Shown piece after piece: positions 1 through 9,008 of a stretch of 64,000 nt of DNA (positions within the stretch are counted from its first letter, which is position 1; each line of letters starts with the position of its first letter). The notes below the pieces were generated by a model. It saw nothing but the letters and a program-made list of their open reading frames with translations. It searched no databases and was not told the origin of the DNA. The DNA is taken from contig MGMF01000002.1 of assembly GCA_001796335.1 (NCBI GenBank), forward strand, positions 62,001 to 126,000. Reading direction: 5' to 3'. A program made the translations under genes and the position numbers. The stretch comes from Chloroflexi bacterium GWB2_49_20 (GTDB taxonomy: Bacteria > Chloroflexota > Anaerolineae > Anaerolineales > Villigracilaceae).

Positions 1-650
1 AATGTTTGATCACAGTCAAAGGAGCTGAAGCACCAGCACACATGCCGCAAGCCAAACGTTCCCTTGCCCTCATCTATGCTGTCAATCCTTTTGGCGCAGA
101 TCATCAATCGTCGGAACACGATGCGTATTATGAAGAAGGAGTTGCTGATCTTAATCTTAACCGGTTGAAGATGCTTGGTTTACACGAACCACAACCACAG
201 TATAGTCTTACCCCAGAAAAAGTTCGCTTTGCCATGCAAGGTGAACTATTTTATAGCATGATGGACTCACTGGAGTTATGCCAGTTCGTGTGGGGACCAG
301 CCTGGACCCTCTATGGTCCAAAAGAAACGGTTGAAATGCTTAATGCAGTTACCGGTTGGGATGTAACGGTGGATGAGCTATTATTGGTTGGGCAGCGCCG
401 GCTAAACCTGATGCGAATTTACAATGCTCGTGAGGGATTGGATCGAAAAAATGACAAATTGCCCAAGAAATTCTTTAAGGCCTTACAAGGAACCGGACCA
501 ACCGCAGGCGTGGCTTTAACGGAAAATGAATTTGAAGCCGCGCTCGATCATTATTACGCACTAAATGGATGGACTCCAAATGGAATTCCCACCCGTCAGA
601 AACTGGTTGACCTTGACCTGGATTGGGCAAGTGAATATTTGCCTGCATAA
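1..650 (+). CDS. Aldehyde:ferredoxin oxidoreductase, C-terminal part (5' end outside window)
   Basis: This is the C-terminal ~215 residues of a tungsten/molybdopterin aldehyde:ferredoxin oxidoreductase (AOR), which oxidises aldehydes to acids with ferredoxin as acceptor. The reading frame is open to the left edge, so the first Leu/Met near base 6 is not a real start. Family features are the segment KGAEAPAH near the edge, the run LIYAVNPFGADH, and the late GWDVTVDEL and LMRIYNAREG blocks. It ends with a normal AOR C-terminus. The next gene begins about 70 bases downstream on the same strand, and a second AOR lies two genes later, so this looks like a duplicated AOR module around aminotransferases. 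The iron-sulfur cysteines would be partly upstream and cannot be checked. Confidence 0.88.
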   Translation, partial: CLITVKGAEAPAHMPQAKRSLALIYAVNPFGADHQSSEHDAYYEEGVADLNLNRLKMLGLHEPQPQYSLTPEKVRFAMQGELFYSMMDSLELCQFVWGPAWTLYGPKETVEMLNAVTGWDVTVDELLLVGQRRLNLMRIYNAREGLDRKNDKLPKKFFKALQGTGPTAGVALTENEFEAALDHYYALNGWTPNGIPTRQKLVDLDLDWASEYLPA

Positions 651-723
651 TTAATGTCATTCGGGCGCGGATGAATCTTGGCAATCTCCCGCCCGATGAT
701 AAATTACCCGATTGGATAAAAAA

Positions 724-2001
724 ATGAACCTTTACGAAGATAATTTTTCGCAAATGGCACCTGTGTGGTCGCGAATATTTCCTATTGAAGCAGCTCGTGC
801 TGAGGGCTGCTATATCTATGCCACGGATGGCAGGAAATATTTGGATTTCACGTGCGGCATAGGGGTAACCAATACCGGTCACTGTCACCCGGCGGTAGTT
901 GCAGCCATCCGGGAGCAGGCTGGATTGTTCCTGCATGCGCAGGCGAACATCGTTGTACATCAACCCATGCTTAAGTTGATAGCTGAGCTAAAGCAGGTTG
1001 TCCCGCCGTCCATTAATAGATTCTTCTTCAGTAATTCTGGTGCAGAAGCAGTAGAAGGAGCGGTTAAATTAGCCAGGGCTGCTACAGGGAAAACAAATAT
1101 CATCGTTTTCTCGGGCTCATTTCACGGTCGCACTGCTGGAACGATGGCTCTGACTACATCCAAGACAATCTACAGGTCTGGATTTCAACCCCTTCCGGCA
1201 GGTGTTTTTGTAGTGCCATACCCGTATAGTTATAAGCTTAAAATGAGTGATGAGCAGACCACAAATTTCTGCCTTGCTGCATTGGAGGAGCTGCTGTTAT
1301 CGCAAACTTCGCCGGCAGAAACTGCAGCAATATTAATTGAGCCTGTATTAGGGGAGGGTGGGTATGTTGTACCCCCGGCACCATTCCTGAAAGGATTAAG
1401 GAAGATTGCGGACGCCAATGGTATTATGGTGATCCTGGATGAGATCCAATCCGGGTTTGGTCGTACCGGTAGGTGGTTTGCGTTTGAACACTCTGATGTT
1501 GTTCCGGATATTTTGACGGTAGCGAAGGGAATTGCTTCAGGTTTACCGCTATCCGGTGTTTTTAGTTCGAACGATATCATGAAAAAGTGGCAAACTGGAT
1601 CGCATGGGGGTACCTATGGAGGCAATGCAGTTGCCTGTGCCGCAGGTGTTGCCACCATACGTGCCATGAAGGATGAAGACATGCTGGGAAACACTACCCG
1701 GCGTGGAACTCAACTAATGACAGGCCTGAGAAAATTGCAAGAGCAATATCCAATTATCGGTGATGTACGAGGACTGGGGTTAATGGTTGGTACCGAGTTT
1801 TCCGATGAAAAAGGAAAACCTGCAGACAAGAAGTTGACAAAAGCAGTTATCCACGCTTGCGAAGAGCGGGATTTGTTGTTGTTATCTTGTGGGACTTATG
1901 ATAATGTCATCCGCTGGATACCGCCCCTGATTGTGTCTGAGACACAAATCAACGATTCTTTAAATATCTTTGGAGATGCACTGAAAGAAGCAACAATGTA
2001 G
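724..2001 (+). CDS. Class-III aminotransferase (GABA/acetylornithine aminotransferase-like)
   Basis: This PLP-dependent omega-aminotransferase has 425 aa, the usual length for GabT/ArgD relatives. An N-terminal ITD.GRKYLDF-like block reads YATDGRKYLDFTCGIGVTN. The cofactor region has SNSGAEAVEGAVKLAR, then SFHGRT, then the ILDEIQSGFGRTG aspartate block near residue 240, and the Schiff-base lysine is in TVAKGIASGLP (about residue 268). The C-terminal GTYGGNAVACAAG block is intact. I chose the ATG at 724; an in-frame TTG lies 12 bases upstream, and neither has a clear Shine-Dalgarno. Being sandwiched between AOR genes suggests that it makes an aldehyde (semialdehyde) that AOR then oxidises. The precise substrate (GABA, beta-alanine or another omega-amino acid) cannot be read from sequence. 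Confidence 0.88.
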   Translation: MNLYEDNFSQMAPVWSRIFPIEAARAEGCYIYATDGRKYLDFTCGIGVTNTGHCHPAVVAAIREQAGLFLHAQANIVVHQPMLKLIAELKQVVPPSINRFFFSNSGAEAVEGAVKLARAATGKTNIIVFSGSFHGRTAGTMALTTSKTIYRSGFQPLPAGVFVVPYPYSYKLKMSDEQTTNFCLAALEELLLSQTSPAETAAILIEPVLGEGGYVVPPAPFLKGLRKIADANGIMVILDEIQSGFGRTGRWFAFEHSDVVPDILTVAKGIASGLPLSGVFSSNDIMKKWQTGSHGGTYGGNAVACAAGVATIRAMKDEDMLGNTTRRGTQLMTGLRKLQEQYPIIGDVRGLGLMVGTEFSDEKGKPADKKLTKAVIHACEERDLLLLSCGTYDNVIRWIPPLIVSETQINDSLNIFGDALKEATM

Positions 2002-2037
2002 TTTTGCTGACCTGCGGAACATTTGTCCGGAGAAAAA

Positions 2038-3396
2038 ATGCCAATTCTTAACCGTGCTCGTCTAAAAAGGTTAATTCAAGAAGAAATCCAAAGATTCCAG
2101 CAAGAGCACCCGAAATCCAACGAATTATATCTGCGCGCTCGTCAATCCATGCAGGGGGGCGTTCCCATGTTATGGATGATCCGTTGGCCTGGCTCTTTTC
2201 CCATCTTTGTTAAAAATGCCAGAGGAGCACATTTTGAAGACGTAGATGGGCATTCCTATATCGATTTTTGCCTGGGTGATACTGGTGCCATGACAGGACA
2301 TTCTCCAGTGGAATCGGTTGAAGCTATCAGAAACCAGGTTGGAAATGGCATAACCTTGATGCTCCCGATGGAAGATGCAATTTGGGTTGGGGAGGAGCTT
2401 CAACGACGCTTTGGCTTGAAGTTTTGGCAATTTACACTGACAGCCACAGATGCCAATCGTTTCGCTATTCGTATGGCTCGCCATATAACCGGGCGCCCGA
2501 AAATCCTGGTTTTTAATTATTGTTATCATGGATCCGTAGATGAAACATTTATAACCCTGGATGAGAAGGGATTGCCTGGTCCAAGATCTGGTAATCTGGG
2601 TCCCCCAATCAATCCAATTGAAACCAGTCGGGTGGTGGAGTTTAATGATATTCCGGCATTGGAAGAGGCGCTCATCCATGGGGATGTGGCAGCAGTGTTG
2701 GCTGAACCAGTGATGACAAATATTGGCATTATCCACCCACAACCTGGCTATCATGATGCTTTGCGTAAGTTAACTCGCAAATACGGATCCTGCCTGATCA
2801 TAGATGAAACCCATACCATCTGCACTTCGCCTGGCGGTTACACAGGAAAATTTGGTTTGGATCCAGATTTTCTTACCTGCGGAAAACCACTAGCAAGCGG
2901 GATCCCGGCAGGAGTCTATGGGTTCACACAACAAGTCGCCGATGCTTTCTGGGCACGCATCCAGCATGATGAATCTGATGTGGGCGGGGTTGGTGGCACA
3001 CTGGCCGGAAACGCCCTTTCTATCGCCGCGATCCGCGCAACCTTGGAACATGTACTTACTCAAGCCATGTATGATCGTTGTGAGGCTTTGGCTGATCATT
3101 ACGAGCAAGGAATACTGGACTGTATTTCGGATTATGAACTTCCCTGGATCGTAAAAAGGCTGGGATTCAGGGTTGAATATTGGTTTTGTGAAACAGCACC
3201 AATCAATGGCGGAGAAGCCAATGCAGCCGTGGATAGTGACCTTGACCGATTTATGCACTTGTGGGCGTTAAACCGAGGTATCCTCATGACACCTTTCCAT
3301 AACATGGCGCTCATAGCCGCGGATACAACTGAAGAGGATATCGAATACCATACGCGGATATTCCGTGAGGCAGTCCAGACCTTAATTGCTGAATAA
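2038..3396 (+). CDS. Class-III aminotransferase, glutamate-1-semialdehyde-aminomutase-like
   Basis: This 452-aa PLP enzyme belongs to the class-III fold and resembles the branch around glutamate-1-semialdehyde aminomutase and related transaminases more than GabT. Landmarks are HFEDVDGHSYIDFCLGDTGAM early on, TATDANRFAIRMARHITGR (cofactor phosphate region), NYCYHGSVDET, CLIIDETHT (the PLP-ring Asp) and CGKPLASGIPAG with the catalytic Lys near residue 283. The ATG at 2038 is preceded by GGAG at good spacing. It is probably not hemL, because it lies in an AOR/aminotransferase cluster rather than with heme genes and diverges at the N-terminus. I infer an amino-acid or amine transaminase feeding the neighbouring AOR; the substrate is unknown. 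Confidence 0.8.
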   Translation: MPILNRARLKRLIQEEIQRFQQEHPKSNELYLRARQSMQGGVPMLWMIRWPGSFPIFVKNARGAHFEDVDGHSYIDFCLGDTGAMTGHSPVESVEAIRNQVGNGITLMLPMEDAIWVGEELQRRFGLKFWQFTLTATDANRFAIRMARHITGRPKILVFNYCYHGSVDETFITLDEKGLPGPRSGNLGPPINPIETSRVVEFNDIPALEEALIHGDVAAVLAEPVMTNIGIIHPQPGYHDALRKLTRKYGSCLIIDETHTICTSPGGYTGKFGLDPDFLTCGKPLASGIPAGVYGFTQQVADAFWARIQHDESDVGGVGGTLAGNALSIAAIRATLEHVLTQAMYDRCEALADHYEQGILDCISDYELPWIVKRLGFRVEYWFCETAPINGGEANAAVDSDLDRFMHLWALNRGILMTPFHNMALIAADTTEEDIEYHTRIFREAVQTLIAE

Positions 3397-3445
3397 GAAA
3401 TCACGGGGAACAATGGTATAAGGATATTAGAAGAGAACAGGAATA

Positions 3446-5170
3446 ATGATGGAAAATCGACCATATAATCTCTCGGTTTGGCGTGTAAATATGCACGACA
3501 AGAACATCAGGCAAGAATCGGTTCCCGAATCATGGATACGTCTTGGCGGGCGAGGCTTGATCGCACGCATACTCCTTGATGAAGTGCCCCCTGAATGTGA
3601 ACCCCTGGGAGAATATAATAAATTAATATTTTCTCCGGGTTTGCTGGTTGGGCATATGCTTTCTTCCTGCGATCGAATATCAATTGGAGGAAAGAGCCCT
3701 CTGACCGGAGGTGTTAAGGAAAGTAATGCTGGCGGAACGACCGGTATGCAGATAACGATGCTGGGCATCAAAGCTTTGATAATTGAAGGAATGCCGGTTG
3801 ATAATGACTTTTCTATTCTTTACCTGGATAAAGATGGTGGGCGTTTTGATAAAGCAGAAGAATTTAGAGGCTTGGGGGTTTACGAAGCTACCCAAAGGAT
3901 CAGAGAGAAATACGGAGAAAAATCTGCCATCGCATTGATCGGCCCTGCGGGTGAGATGAAATTAAAAGCTGCTGGAATTCAAAATCTGGATAAAGATGGC
4001 ACTCCAGCAAGAATCGCAGCCCGGGGTGGATTGGGAGCCGTAATGGGTTCAAAGGGATTAAAGGCGATCGTAATAAACGGGTTTAGTGGAGAAAAAGCTC
4101 CCATTGCCAACCCCGAAGCATTTAAACTTGCTCAAAAGGCTTATACCAAGTCGCTATTGGAGCACCCTCAAACAGCATTGTATCGGGATTATGGTACTGC
4201 AGCCATGGTGGAGATGTGCCAGGCTTTTGGTTCATTACCAACTCGTAATTTTTCTGCCGGGATATTTGAAAAGGCTGAAGACATCAGCGGGGAAAAAATG
4301 CGGGAGTTATTACATGCGCGCGGGGGGGCTTCAAATCCAACACATGCCTGTATGCCGGGGTGTACGATCCGCTGCTCAAATATTTTTGGTGGGGAAGATG
4401 GAAAAATGATCGTGTCTCCGCTGGAATATGAGACAATTGGTTTGATGGGTTCCAACCTGGGAATTGGTGATCTGGAAACAATCGCACGGATGTGTTACAA
4501 GGTGAACGACCTGGGTTTGGACTCCATTGATGTGGGAGCTGCCTTAGGGGTGGCGGCAGAAGCCGGATTATTGCAGTGGGGAGATGGGGTTCGTGCTATG
4601 GAGATGATCGACGAGATCTATTCTGGGACACCTTTGGGTAGAATGATTGGCTGCGGAGCATCGCTTACTGGAATGATACTGGGAATTGAACGTGTGCCGG
4701 TGGTGAAAGGACAGGCCATGGCTTCGTATGAGCCGCGTGCAATCAAAGGCACGGGTGTCACTTATGCAACCTCACCTCAAGGTGCTGATCATACCTGCGG
4801 CTTGACCATCCGGGCAAAAGTTGATCATTTAGATCCGAAAGGGCAGGCTGAAATTTCGCGCTCAGGGCAAATCAATATGGCTGGTTACGATACCCTGGGA
4901 GCCTGTATTTTCGCTGGATTTGGTTTTGCGGCATCTCCTGAGTCAATCCGGGATTTATTGAATGCCCGTTATAACTGGAATATCGATACAACAATTCTTC
5001 AATCATTGGGGAGAGAAACTTTGACTATGGAACGCGAGTTCAACCGGCGCGCCGGGTTTACGAAGATAGATGATCGCCTGCCTGAGTGGATGAGATTGGA
5101 ACCAGTCCCACCGCATAATGCGGTGTTTGATGTCCCCGACGAAGATCTGGATATGCTTTTCAATTGGTAA
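3446..5170 (+). CDS. Aldehyde:ferredoxin oxidoreductase (full length)
   Basis: This is a complete 574-aa AOR, slightly shorter than the archaeal enzymes. The N-terminal domain carries the pterin-binding stretch ARGGLGAVMGSKGLKAI (about residues 191-207). The [4Fe-4S] ligands appear as Cys302, Cys306 and Cys310 in CMPGCTIRC, with a likely fourth Cys in DTLGACIFAG near residue 492. The C-terminus has the AOR block EREFNRRAGF followed by DDRLPEW. The start ATG at 3446 follows a GGA-containing site and is followed directly by a second ATG. Together with the upstream aminotransferases it suggests amino-acid fermentation producing reduced ferredoxin. The metal (W or Mo) cannot be decided from sequence. 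Confidence 0.92.
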   Translation: MMENRPYNLSVWRVNMHDKNIRQESVPESWIRLGGRGLIARILLDEVPPECEPLGEYNKLIFSPGLLVGHMLSSCDRISIGGKSPLTGGVKESNAGGTTGMQITMLGIKALIIEGMPVDNDFSILYLDKDGGRFDKAEEFRGLGVYEATQRIREKYGEKSAIALIGPAGEMKLKAAGIQNLDKDGTPARIAARGGLGAVMGSKGLKAIVINGFSGEKAPIANPEAFKLAQKAYTKSLLEHPQTALYRDYGTAAMVEMCQAFGSLPTRNFSAGIFEKAEDISGEKMRELLHARGGASNPTHACMPGCTIRCSNIFGGEDGKMIVSPLEYETIGLMGSNLGIGDLETIARMCYKVNDLGLDSIDVGAALGVAAEAGLLQWGDGVRAMEMIDEIYSGTPLGRMIGCGASLTGMILGIERVPVVKGQAMASYEPRAIKGTGVTYATSPQGADHTCGLTIRAKVDHLDPKGQAEISRSGQINMAGYDTLGACIFAGFGFAASPESIRDLLNARYNWNIDTTILQSLGRETLTMEREFNRRAGFTKIDDRLPEWMRLEPVPPHNAVFDVPDEDLDMLFNW

Positions 5171-5174
5171 TATA

Positions 5175-5209
5175 AAGACACTCAAGTAAATGTCTAACCT
5201 GAGTGTCTT
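5175..5209 (-). terminator. Hairpin between AOR and tRNA-Thr
   Basis: A perfect 10-bp inverted repeat (AAGACACTCA at 5175-5184, TGAGTGTCTT at 5200-5209) with a 15-base loop. On the minus strand it lies just after tRNA-Thr and is followed by TATATT, so it could end that transcript. It also sits 4 bases after the AOR stop and may act both ways. The U-tract is weak. Confidence 0.5.
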
Positions 5210-5225
5210 ATCATACCAAATGAGG

Positions 5226-5298
5226 AGCCACCGAAGGGAGTCGAACCCTTGACCTGGCGTTTACGAAACGTCTGCTCTGCCAACTGAGCTACGGTGGC
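5226..5298 (-). tRNA. tRNA-Thr (CGT)
   Basis: The minus strand folds as a full cloverleaf. The 7-bp acceptor stem is GCCACCG/CGGTGGC, the D-arm is GCTC/GAGC, the T-arm is AAGGG/CCCTT around TTCGACT, and the anticodon loop TTCGTAA has anticodon CGT (threonine, codon ACG). The discriminator is T. There is one A-C mismatch in the anticodon stem (positions 28-42). CCA is not encoded. Confidence 0.93.
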
Positions 5299-5314
5299 GT
5301 GGCTGGCGGCGGAG

Positions 5315-5344
5315 ATTATACCAGTAGAATATTATTATCAGCAA
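5315..5344 (-). promoter_or_regulatory. Predicted promoter of tRNA-Thr
   Basis: On the minus strand TATAAT (complement of 5315-5320) lies 16 bases before the tRNA 5' end, with TTGCTG 18 bases further upstream (5339-5344). The -10 is perfect; the -35 matches TTGACA at four of six positions. Confidence 0.5.
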
Positions 5345-5387
5345 GCTATCGGTCATTTTTTTTCAGGATTGAAATCAGGTATATCTT

Positions 5388-6632
5388 ATGCTCAGAATAG
5401 CAATGTTGTCTTACCACACCTGCCCTTTAGCAACTTTGGGGGGTAAAAACACAGGTGGCATGAATGTCTATGTACGCGATTTAACACAGGCTCTTGGTCG
5501 CAAGGGAATCCATGTGGATGTGTTCACCCGTTCCCAGGACGAACATGTCCCGCACGTACTACATGACCTGGGGTTTGGTAATCGTGTAGTGCATATACCA
5601 GCTGGACCAGAAGTGCCGCTACCAAAGGATGAACTTGTCACTTACATCCCTAAATTTGTGGATGAGATTCAATCTTTTGCATCCGAGAAAAAATTGCATT
5701 ACGATTTGATTCATAGTCATTATTGGATGTCTGGTCTAGCAGGGCGGACCTTAAAAGCTGCCTGGGACATTCCCATGGTGCAAATGTTCCACACGTTGGG
5801 AGAAATGAAAAATCGAGTGGCAAAAAGCCCAGCAGAAAAGGAAGGTAAATACAGGATAGAGGTCGAAAATCAGCTATTGGTTACTGCAGATAAAATTGTT
5901 GCTGCCACCCTGGCAGAACGGGCACAACTTGAATGGTTGTATAAAGCAGATGTAAAGAAAATTGTCGTAATTCCGCCTGGTGTTGATGTCTCACATTTCT
6001 ATCCCATTCCAGTTGATGAAGCCCGAGCATTTATCGGGGTTGATCCTGGTGACCAGATGGTTCTTTTTGTTGGAAGAATTGAACCTCTAAAGGGTGTGGA
6101 TATACTTATCCAGGCAATATCTTGTCTGAATTTCAGGGATATTACTTCCAATGGACCAATCTTGTTGACAATAATTGGCGGTGATCCAGATGTTATTCCA
6201 GCCGATATGTCTGTCGAAATGGCAAAACTCCAGAAGATGTGCGATGATCTTTGCATGGGGAAAATGGTAATTTTCTTGGGGAAGAGAGGGCAGGATACAT
6301 TGCCATATTATTATTCAGCAGCAGATGTTGTAGTGATGCCTTCACATTATGAATCATTTGGAATGGTAGCTTTGGAAGCCATGGCTTGTGGAACTCCAGT
6401 TGTTGCATCTCAAGTGGGAGGGTTGGCTTTTTTGGTACAGAATGGTGTTACCGGATATCATGTCCCCGATGATGACCCAAGCGAACTATGCATGAGACTA
6501 AAACAATTGCTTGGAGACCGCGAACTCAGGAAGACTCTTGGCAGCCAGGCAAATAGCTATGCCCAGGAGTATTCTTGGGAAAAAATTTCTGATCAAATTG
6601 TTGATCTGTATAAAGATGTCTTGTCAAAATAA
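5388..6632 (+). CDS. GT4-family glycosyltransferase, MshA/sucrose-phosphate-synthase-like
   Basis: A 414-aa retaining glycosyltransferase of the GT4 family (GT-B fold). The N-terminus MLSYHTCPL followed by GGKNTGGMNVYVRDL is the acceptor-domain glycine loop seen in MshA and sucrose-phosphate synthases. The donor domain has IPPGVDVSHF, VLFVGRIEPLKGVD and the nucleotide-sugar block PSHYESFGMVALEAMACGTPVVAS, which contains the EX7E motif. There is no membrane segment, so it is cytosolic. Candidate reactions are D-inositol-3-phosphate or sucrose-type glycosyl transfer; no mycothiol or sucrose genes are adjacent, so the acceptor is open. It stands alone between tRNA-Thr and a convergent NYN gene. 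Confidence 0.85.
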   Translation: MLRIAMLSYHTCPLATLGGKNTGGMNVYVRDLTQALGRKGIHVDVFTRSQDEHVPHVLHDLGFGNRVVHIPAGPEVPLPKDELVTYIPKFVDEIQSFASEKKLHYDLIHSHYWMSGLAGRTLKAAWDIPMVQMFHTLGEMKNRVAKSPAEKEGKYRIEVENQLLVTADKIVAATLAERAQLEWLYKADVKKIVVIPPGVDVSHFYPIPVDEARAFIGVDPGDQMVLFVGRIEPLKGVDILIQAISCLNFRDITSNGPILLTIIGGDPDVIPADMSVEMAKLQKMCDDLCMGKMVIFLGKRGQDTLPYYYSAADVVVMPSHYESFGMVALEAMACGTPVVASQVGGLAFLVQNGVTGYHVPDDDPSELCMRLKQLLGDRELRKTLGSQANSYAQEYSWEKISDQIVDLYKDVLSK

Positions 6633-6673
6633 TTTCTGGATTCCCCGTATTATCCGGTTAAATCTGCATTTAA

Positions 6674-7420
6674 TTACTCTTTTATTTTGACATAGAAAAG
6701 AGTAGAACCGTTGGTTTCCACACTTCGTTGTTCAAAAATGTCTTTATAACTTCCTATCAATCGTGAGAGTTGCTTGTGTCCATAGGTACGTGGATCAAAA
6801 CCAGGGTCCAGTTGGTACAGAGCATTACCCATCACTGCCAGTAAAGACCAACCGTCTTCCTGTACAGACATTTCAAAGGCTTTAATTAGTAATGGAATAG
6901 GCTCCTGATCAACTGTTATTTTTTCCTGGGTTTTTTTGGACTTTATTCTTGGGTTTTTTTCTTCAGTTACAAGGTTTTCTGTATAAACAAATACATCACA
7001 TGCATTTACAAAAGGTTTGGGGGTTTTCTTCTCTCCAATACCCATTGCAAAAATACCAGTTTCGCGAATTCGGGTTGCAAGACGAGTATAGTCGCTGTCG
7101 CTGGATACCAAACAAAAACCATCCACAACGCCAGAATGCAGAATATCCATTGCATCAATGATCATGGCTGAATCGGTGGCATTTTTTCCTACAGTGTAGC
7201 GGAATTGTTGAATGGGCTGAACGGCGTGGAAGTTCAGAACATCTTTCCATGAGTTCATTGAATTCGTAGTCCAATCCCCATAAATCCGCCGGAGGGTGAC
7301 CAAGCCATATTTGCCTGCCTCCACTAACATCTGAGATAGTAAACTTGCTTGCGCATTATCCCCATCAATAAGAATGGCGATTTTATGTCGAGAAATTGAG
7401 GTTATTTGTTCATCTGGCAT
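6674..7420 (-). CDS. NYN-domain protein with C-terminal OST-HTH/LOTUS domain
   Basis: A 248-aa protein of the LabA/DUF88 type. The N-terminal NYN (PIN-like) nuclease domain, residues about 8-145, shows the acidic positions ILIDGDNA, KNATDSAMIIDAMD and LVSSDSDYTRLA, which bind metal in the family. A charged Lys-rich linker follows, then a LOTUS/OST-HTH domain (residues about 170-240, ending YGHKQLSRLIGSYKDIF), a fold thought to bind RNA. The likely role is an RNA-related nuclease or binding protein. It is monocistronic and convergent with the glycosyltransferase. Confidence 0.85.
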   Translation of the reverse strand: MPDEQITSISRHKIAILIDGDNAQASLLSQMLVEAGKYGLVTLRRIYGDWTTNSMNSWKDVLNFHAVQPIQQFRYTVGKNATDSAMIIDAMDILHSGVVDGFCLVSSDSDYTRLATRIRETGIFAMGIGEKKTPKPFVNACDVFVYTENLVTEEKNPRIKSKKTQEKITVDQEPIPLLIKAFEMSVQEDGWSLLAVMGNALYQLDPGFDPRTYGHKQLSRLIGSYKDIFEQRSVETNGSTLFYVKIKE

Positions 7421-7656
7421 ATTTTAATTATACACCTTATCCTTAATAGCACGCTGGTTCTTGTACATAGGGAAAGTGATTCCACAAAGGCTAAATCTTT
7501 GGATTTCCAATTTACCAGAAGGCTGGAAAAATGAAATTTTGGGGTGTGGAAGGTGAAGAAGCCACGCTTATACCCCTTAGGATCTGGAACTACTTCCTAC
7601 GTTCGGCTTCCATAAAAAGACAATTCGAAAACAGATTGAATTGGCGTCTGAAAGTG

Positions 7657-7729
7657 TGCCCCCGGTGAGATTCGAACTCACAACCACTGGATTCGAAGTC
7701 CATTACTCTGTCCGTTGAGCTACGGGGGC
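7657..7729 (-). tRNA. tRNA-Arg (TCG)
   Basis: The minus strand gives the acceptor stem GCCCCCG/CGGGGGC, D-arm GCTC/GAGT, T-arm GTGAG/CTCAC around TTCGAAT, and anticodon loop CTTCGAA with anticodon TCG (arginine, codon CGA). The discriminator is A. The first anticodon-stem pair is an A-G mismatch. CCA is not encoded. Confidence 0.92.
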
Positions 7730-7776
7730 AGATGAACGGATGGTATTATACCTTAATTTTTTCAAGACAAATCCCT

Positions 7777-7804
7777 TTACGCAGTTTTATTAGCGTGTTA
7801 TAAT
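7777..7804 (+). promoter_or_regulatory. Predicted promoter of rplS
   Basis: TTTACG (7777-7782), a 16-base spacer and a perfect TATAAT (7799-7804) stand about 45 bases before the rplS start. A Shine-Dalgarno AAGGA follows at about 7842-7846. Confidence 0.5.
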
Positions 7805-7854
7805 CATACTTCATGAATATTTCCAATATGAAAAAATAATGTAAGGATAATCTG

Positions 7855-8202
7855 ATGGTAAATCTCGATCTTAATTTTCAAACCACCAAAAACCCAAATA
7901 TACCTGACCTTTACCCGGGCGATGCAGTCAGCGTCCACGTCCGAATTAAAGAAGGCGATCGGGAGCGCATTCAAGAGTTTAAAGGAACCGTGATTCGCAT
8001 GCGCAAAGGTGGCAACAATGCCAGTTTTACGGTTCGACGGACAGCGAGCAATGGTATCGGTGTTGAAAGGACTTTTCTAATTCATTCTCCACGTATTGAC
8101 AAAGTTGTTATTGAGCGCCACACGCATGTGCGCAGGGCACAACTCTATTTTCTACGCCAGCGGACTGGCAAAAAAGCTAATCTTAAACAGCGTTTTGACT
8201 AA
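7855..8202 (+). CDS. rplS: 50S ribosomal protein L19
   Basis: A 115-aa protein with the full L19 signature: PGDAVSVHVRIKEGDRERIQEFKG-type core and RTASNGIGVERTFLIHSPRID, then RRAQLYFLRQRTGKKA near the C-terminus. L19 sits at the 30S-50S interface. It has its own promoter and a downstream terminator, rather than the common rpsP-rimM-trmD context, so here it is a single-gene unit. Confidence 0.98.
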   Translation: MVNLDLNFQTTKNPNIPDLYPGDAVSVHVRIKEGDRERIQEFKGTVIRMRKGGNNASFTVRRTASNGIGVERTFLIHSPRIDKVVIERHTHVRRAQLYFLRQRTGKKANLKQRFD

Positions 8203-8225
8203 TAGAATAAATTTTATTCAAAATA

Positions 8226-8260
8226 GCGCAGCACATTTTTTGGGCTGCGCCTTTAATTTA
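8226..8260 (+). terminator. Terminator after rplS
   Basis: The stem is GCGCAGC (8226-8232) / GCTGCGC (8244-8250), followed by CTTTAATTT. It lies 23 bases after the rplS stop and before the next gene, so it is a plausible Rho-independent terminator with a moderate U-tract. Confidence 0.6.
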
Positions 8261-8280
8261 ACAAAGAGCTGCACTCGGAA

Positions 8281-9006
8281 ATGAAAAAACCCATCATTGG
8301 AGTCACAACTTATAAGGATGTAACAATTCAAGGTTATCCAACTGTTATATTACTCAGGGCGTATGTTGATGCTATTGTAAGAGCCAATTGGGTACCTGTG
8401 TTGATACCTTCCTTATTTCCTGAAGATGCAAGGAATGAATTATTTCCAAGACTGGATGGGGTATTATTTACAGGTGGGGGGGATATCTCCATTGAATATC
8501 ATGACGGTCAGTACCATTCTTCAATATCGAATGTCGATGAAGAACGGGATAAATTAGAATTGACATTAATGCAGGCTGCCATCAGCCTGGAAAAACCTTT
8601 TTTAGGAATCTGTCGGGGCTTTCAGGTGTTAAATGTTGTTATGGGTGGATCTCTTTACACCCACATTCCTGCACAAAAACAAGATCCCATCAAACATGAT
8701 TATTATCCCGATTATCCGCGAAATTATCTGGCTCATAAAGTTGCGATTAGCTCTGATTGCGAAATTAGTAAAATTCTAGGTTCATCGGTTGTTGAAGTAA
8801 ATAGTTTGCATCATCAGGGTATCGAAAGTTTAGCTGATGGAATAAAGGCTGTTGGGTTTGCTCCTGATGGTTTAATCGAAGCAGTGGAAGTTCCCGGGCA
8901 TAGATTTGGAATAGGAGTTCAGTGGCATCCAGAATGGTTGACTGAGCAGGTGTCGATGCATCAGTTATTCACTGCTTTTACCGAGGCTGCCAGAAACAAA
9001 AATTGA
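8281..9006 (+). CDS. Class-I glutamine-amidotransferase-like hydrolase (PuuD/peptidase C26 family)
   Basis: This 241-aa protein resembles gamma-glutamyl-GABA hydrolase. The nucleophile elbow is GICRGFQVLNVVMGGSLYTH (Cys near residue 120), with LFTGGGDISIEYH before it and the catalytic His/Glu in GVQWHPEW near the C-terminus. Family members hydrolyse gamma-glutamyl amides such as gamma-glutamyl-GABA in putrescine breakdown. No other puu genes are nearby, so the substrate is an inference. Its stop overlaps the region just before the murI start. Confidence 0.82.
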   Translation: MKKPIIGVTTYKDVTIQGYPTVILLRAYVDAIVRANWVPVLIPSLFPEDARNELFPRLDGVLFTGGGDISIEYHDGQYHSSISNVDEERDKLELTLMQAAISLEKPFLGICRGFQVLNVVMGGSLYTHIPAQKQDPIKHDYYPDYPRNYLAHKVAISSDCEISKILGSSVVEVNSLHHQGIESLADGIKAVGFAPDGLIEAVEVPGHRFGIGVQWHPEWLTEQVSMHQLFTAFTEAARNKN

Positions 9007-9008
9007 TC

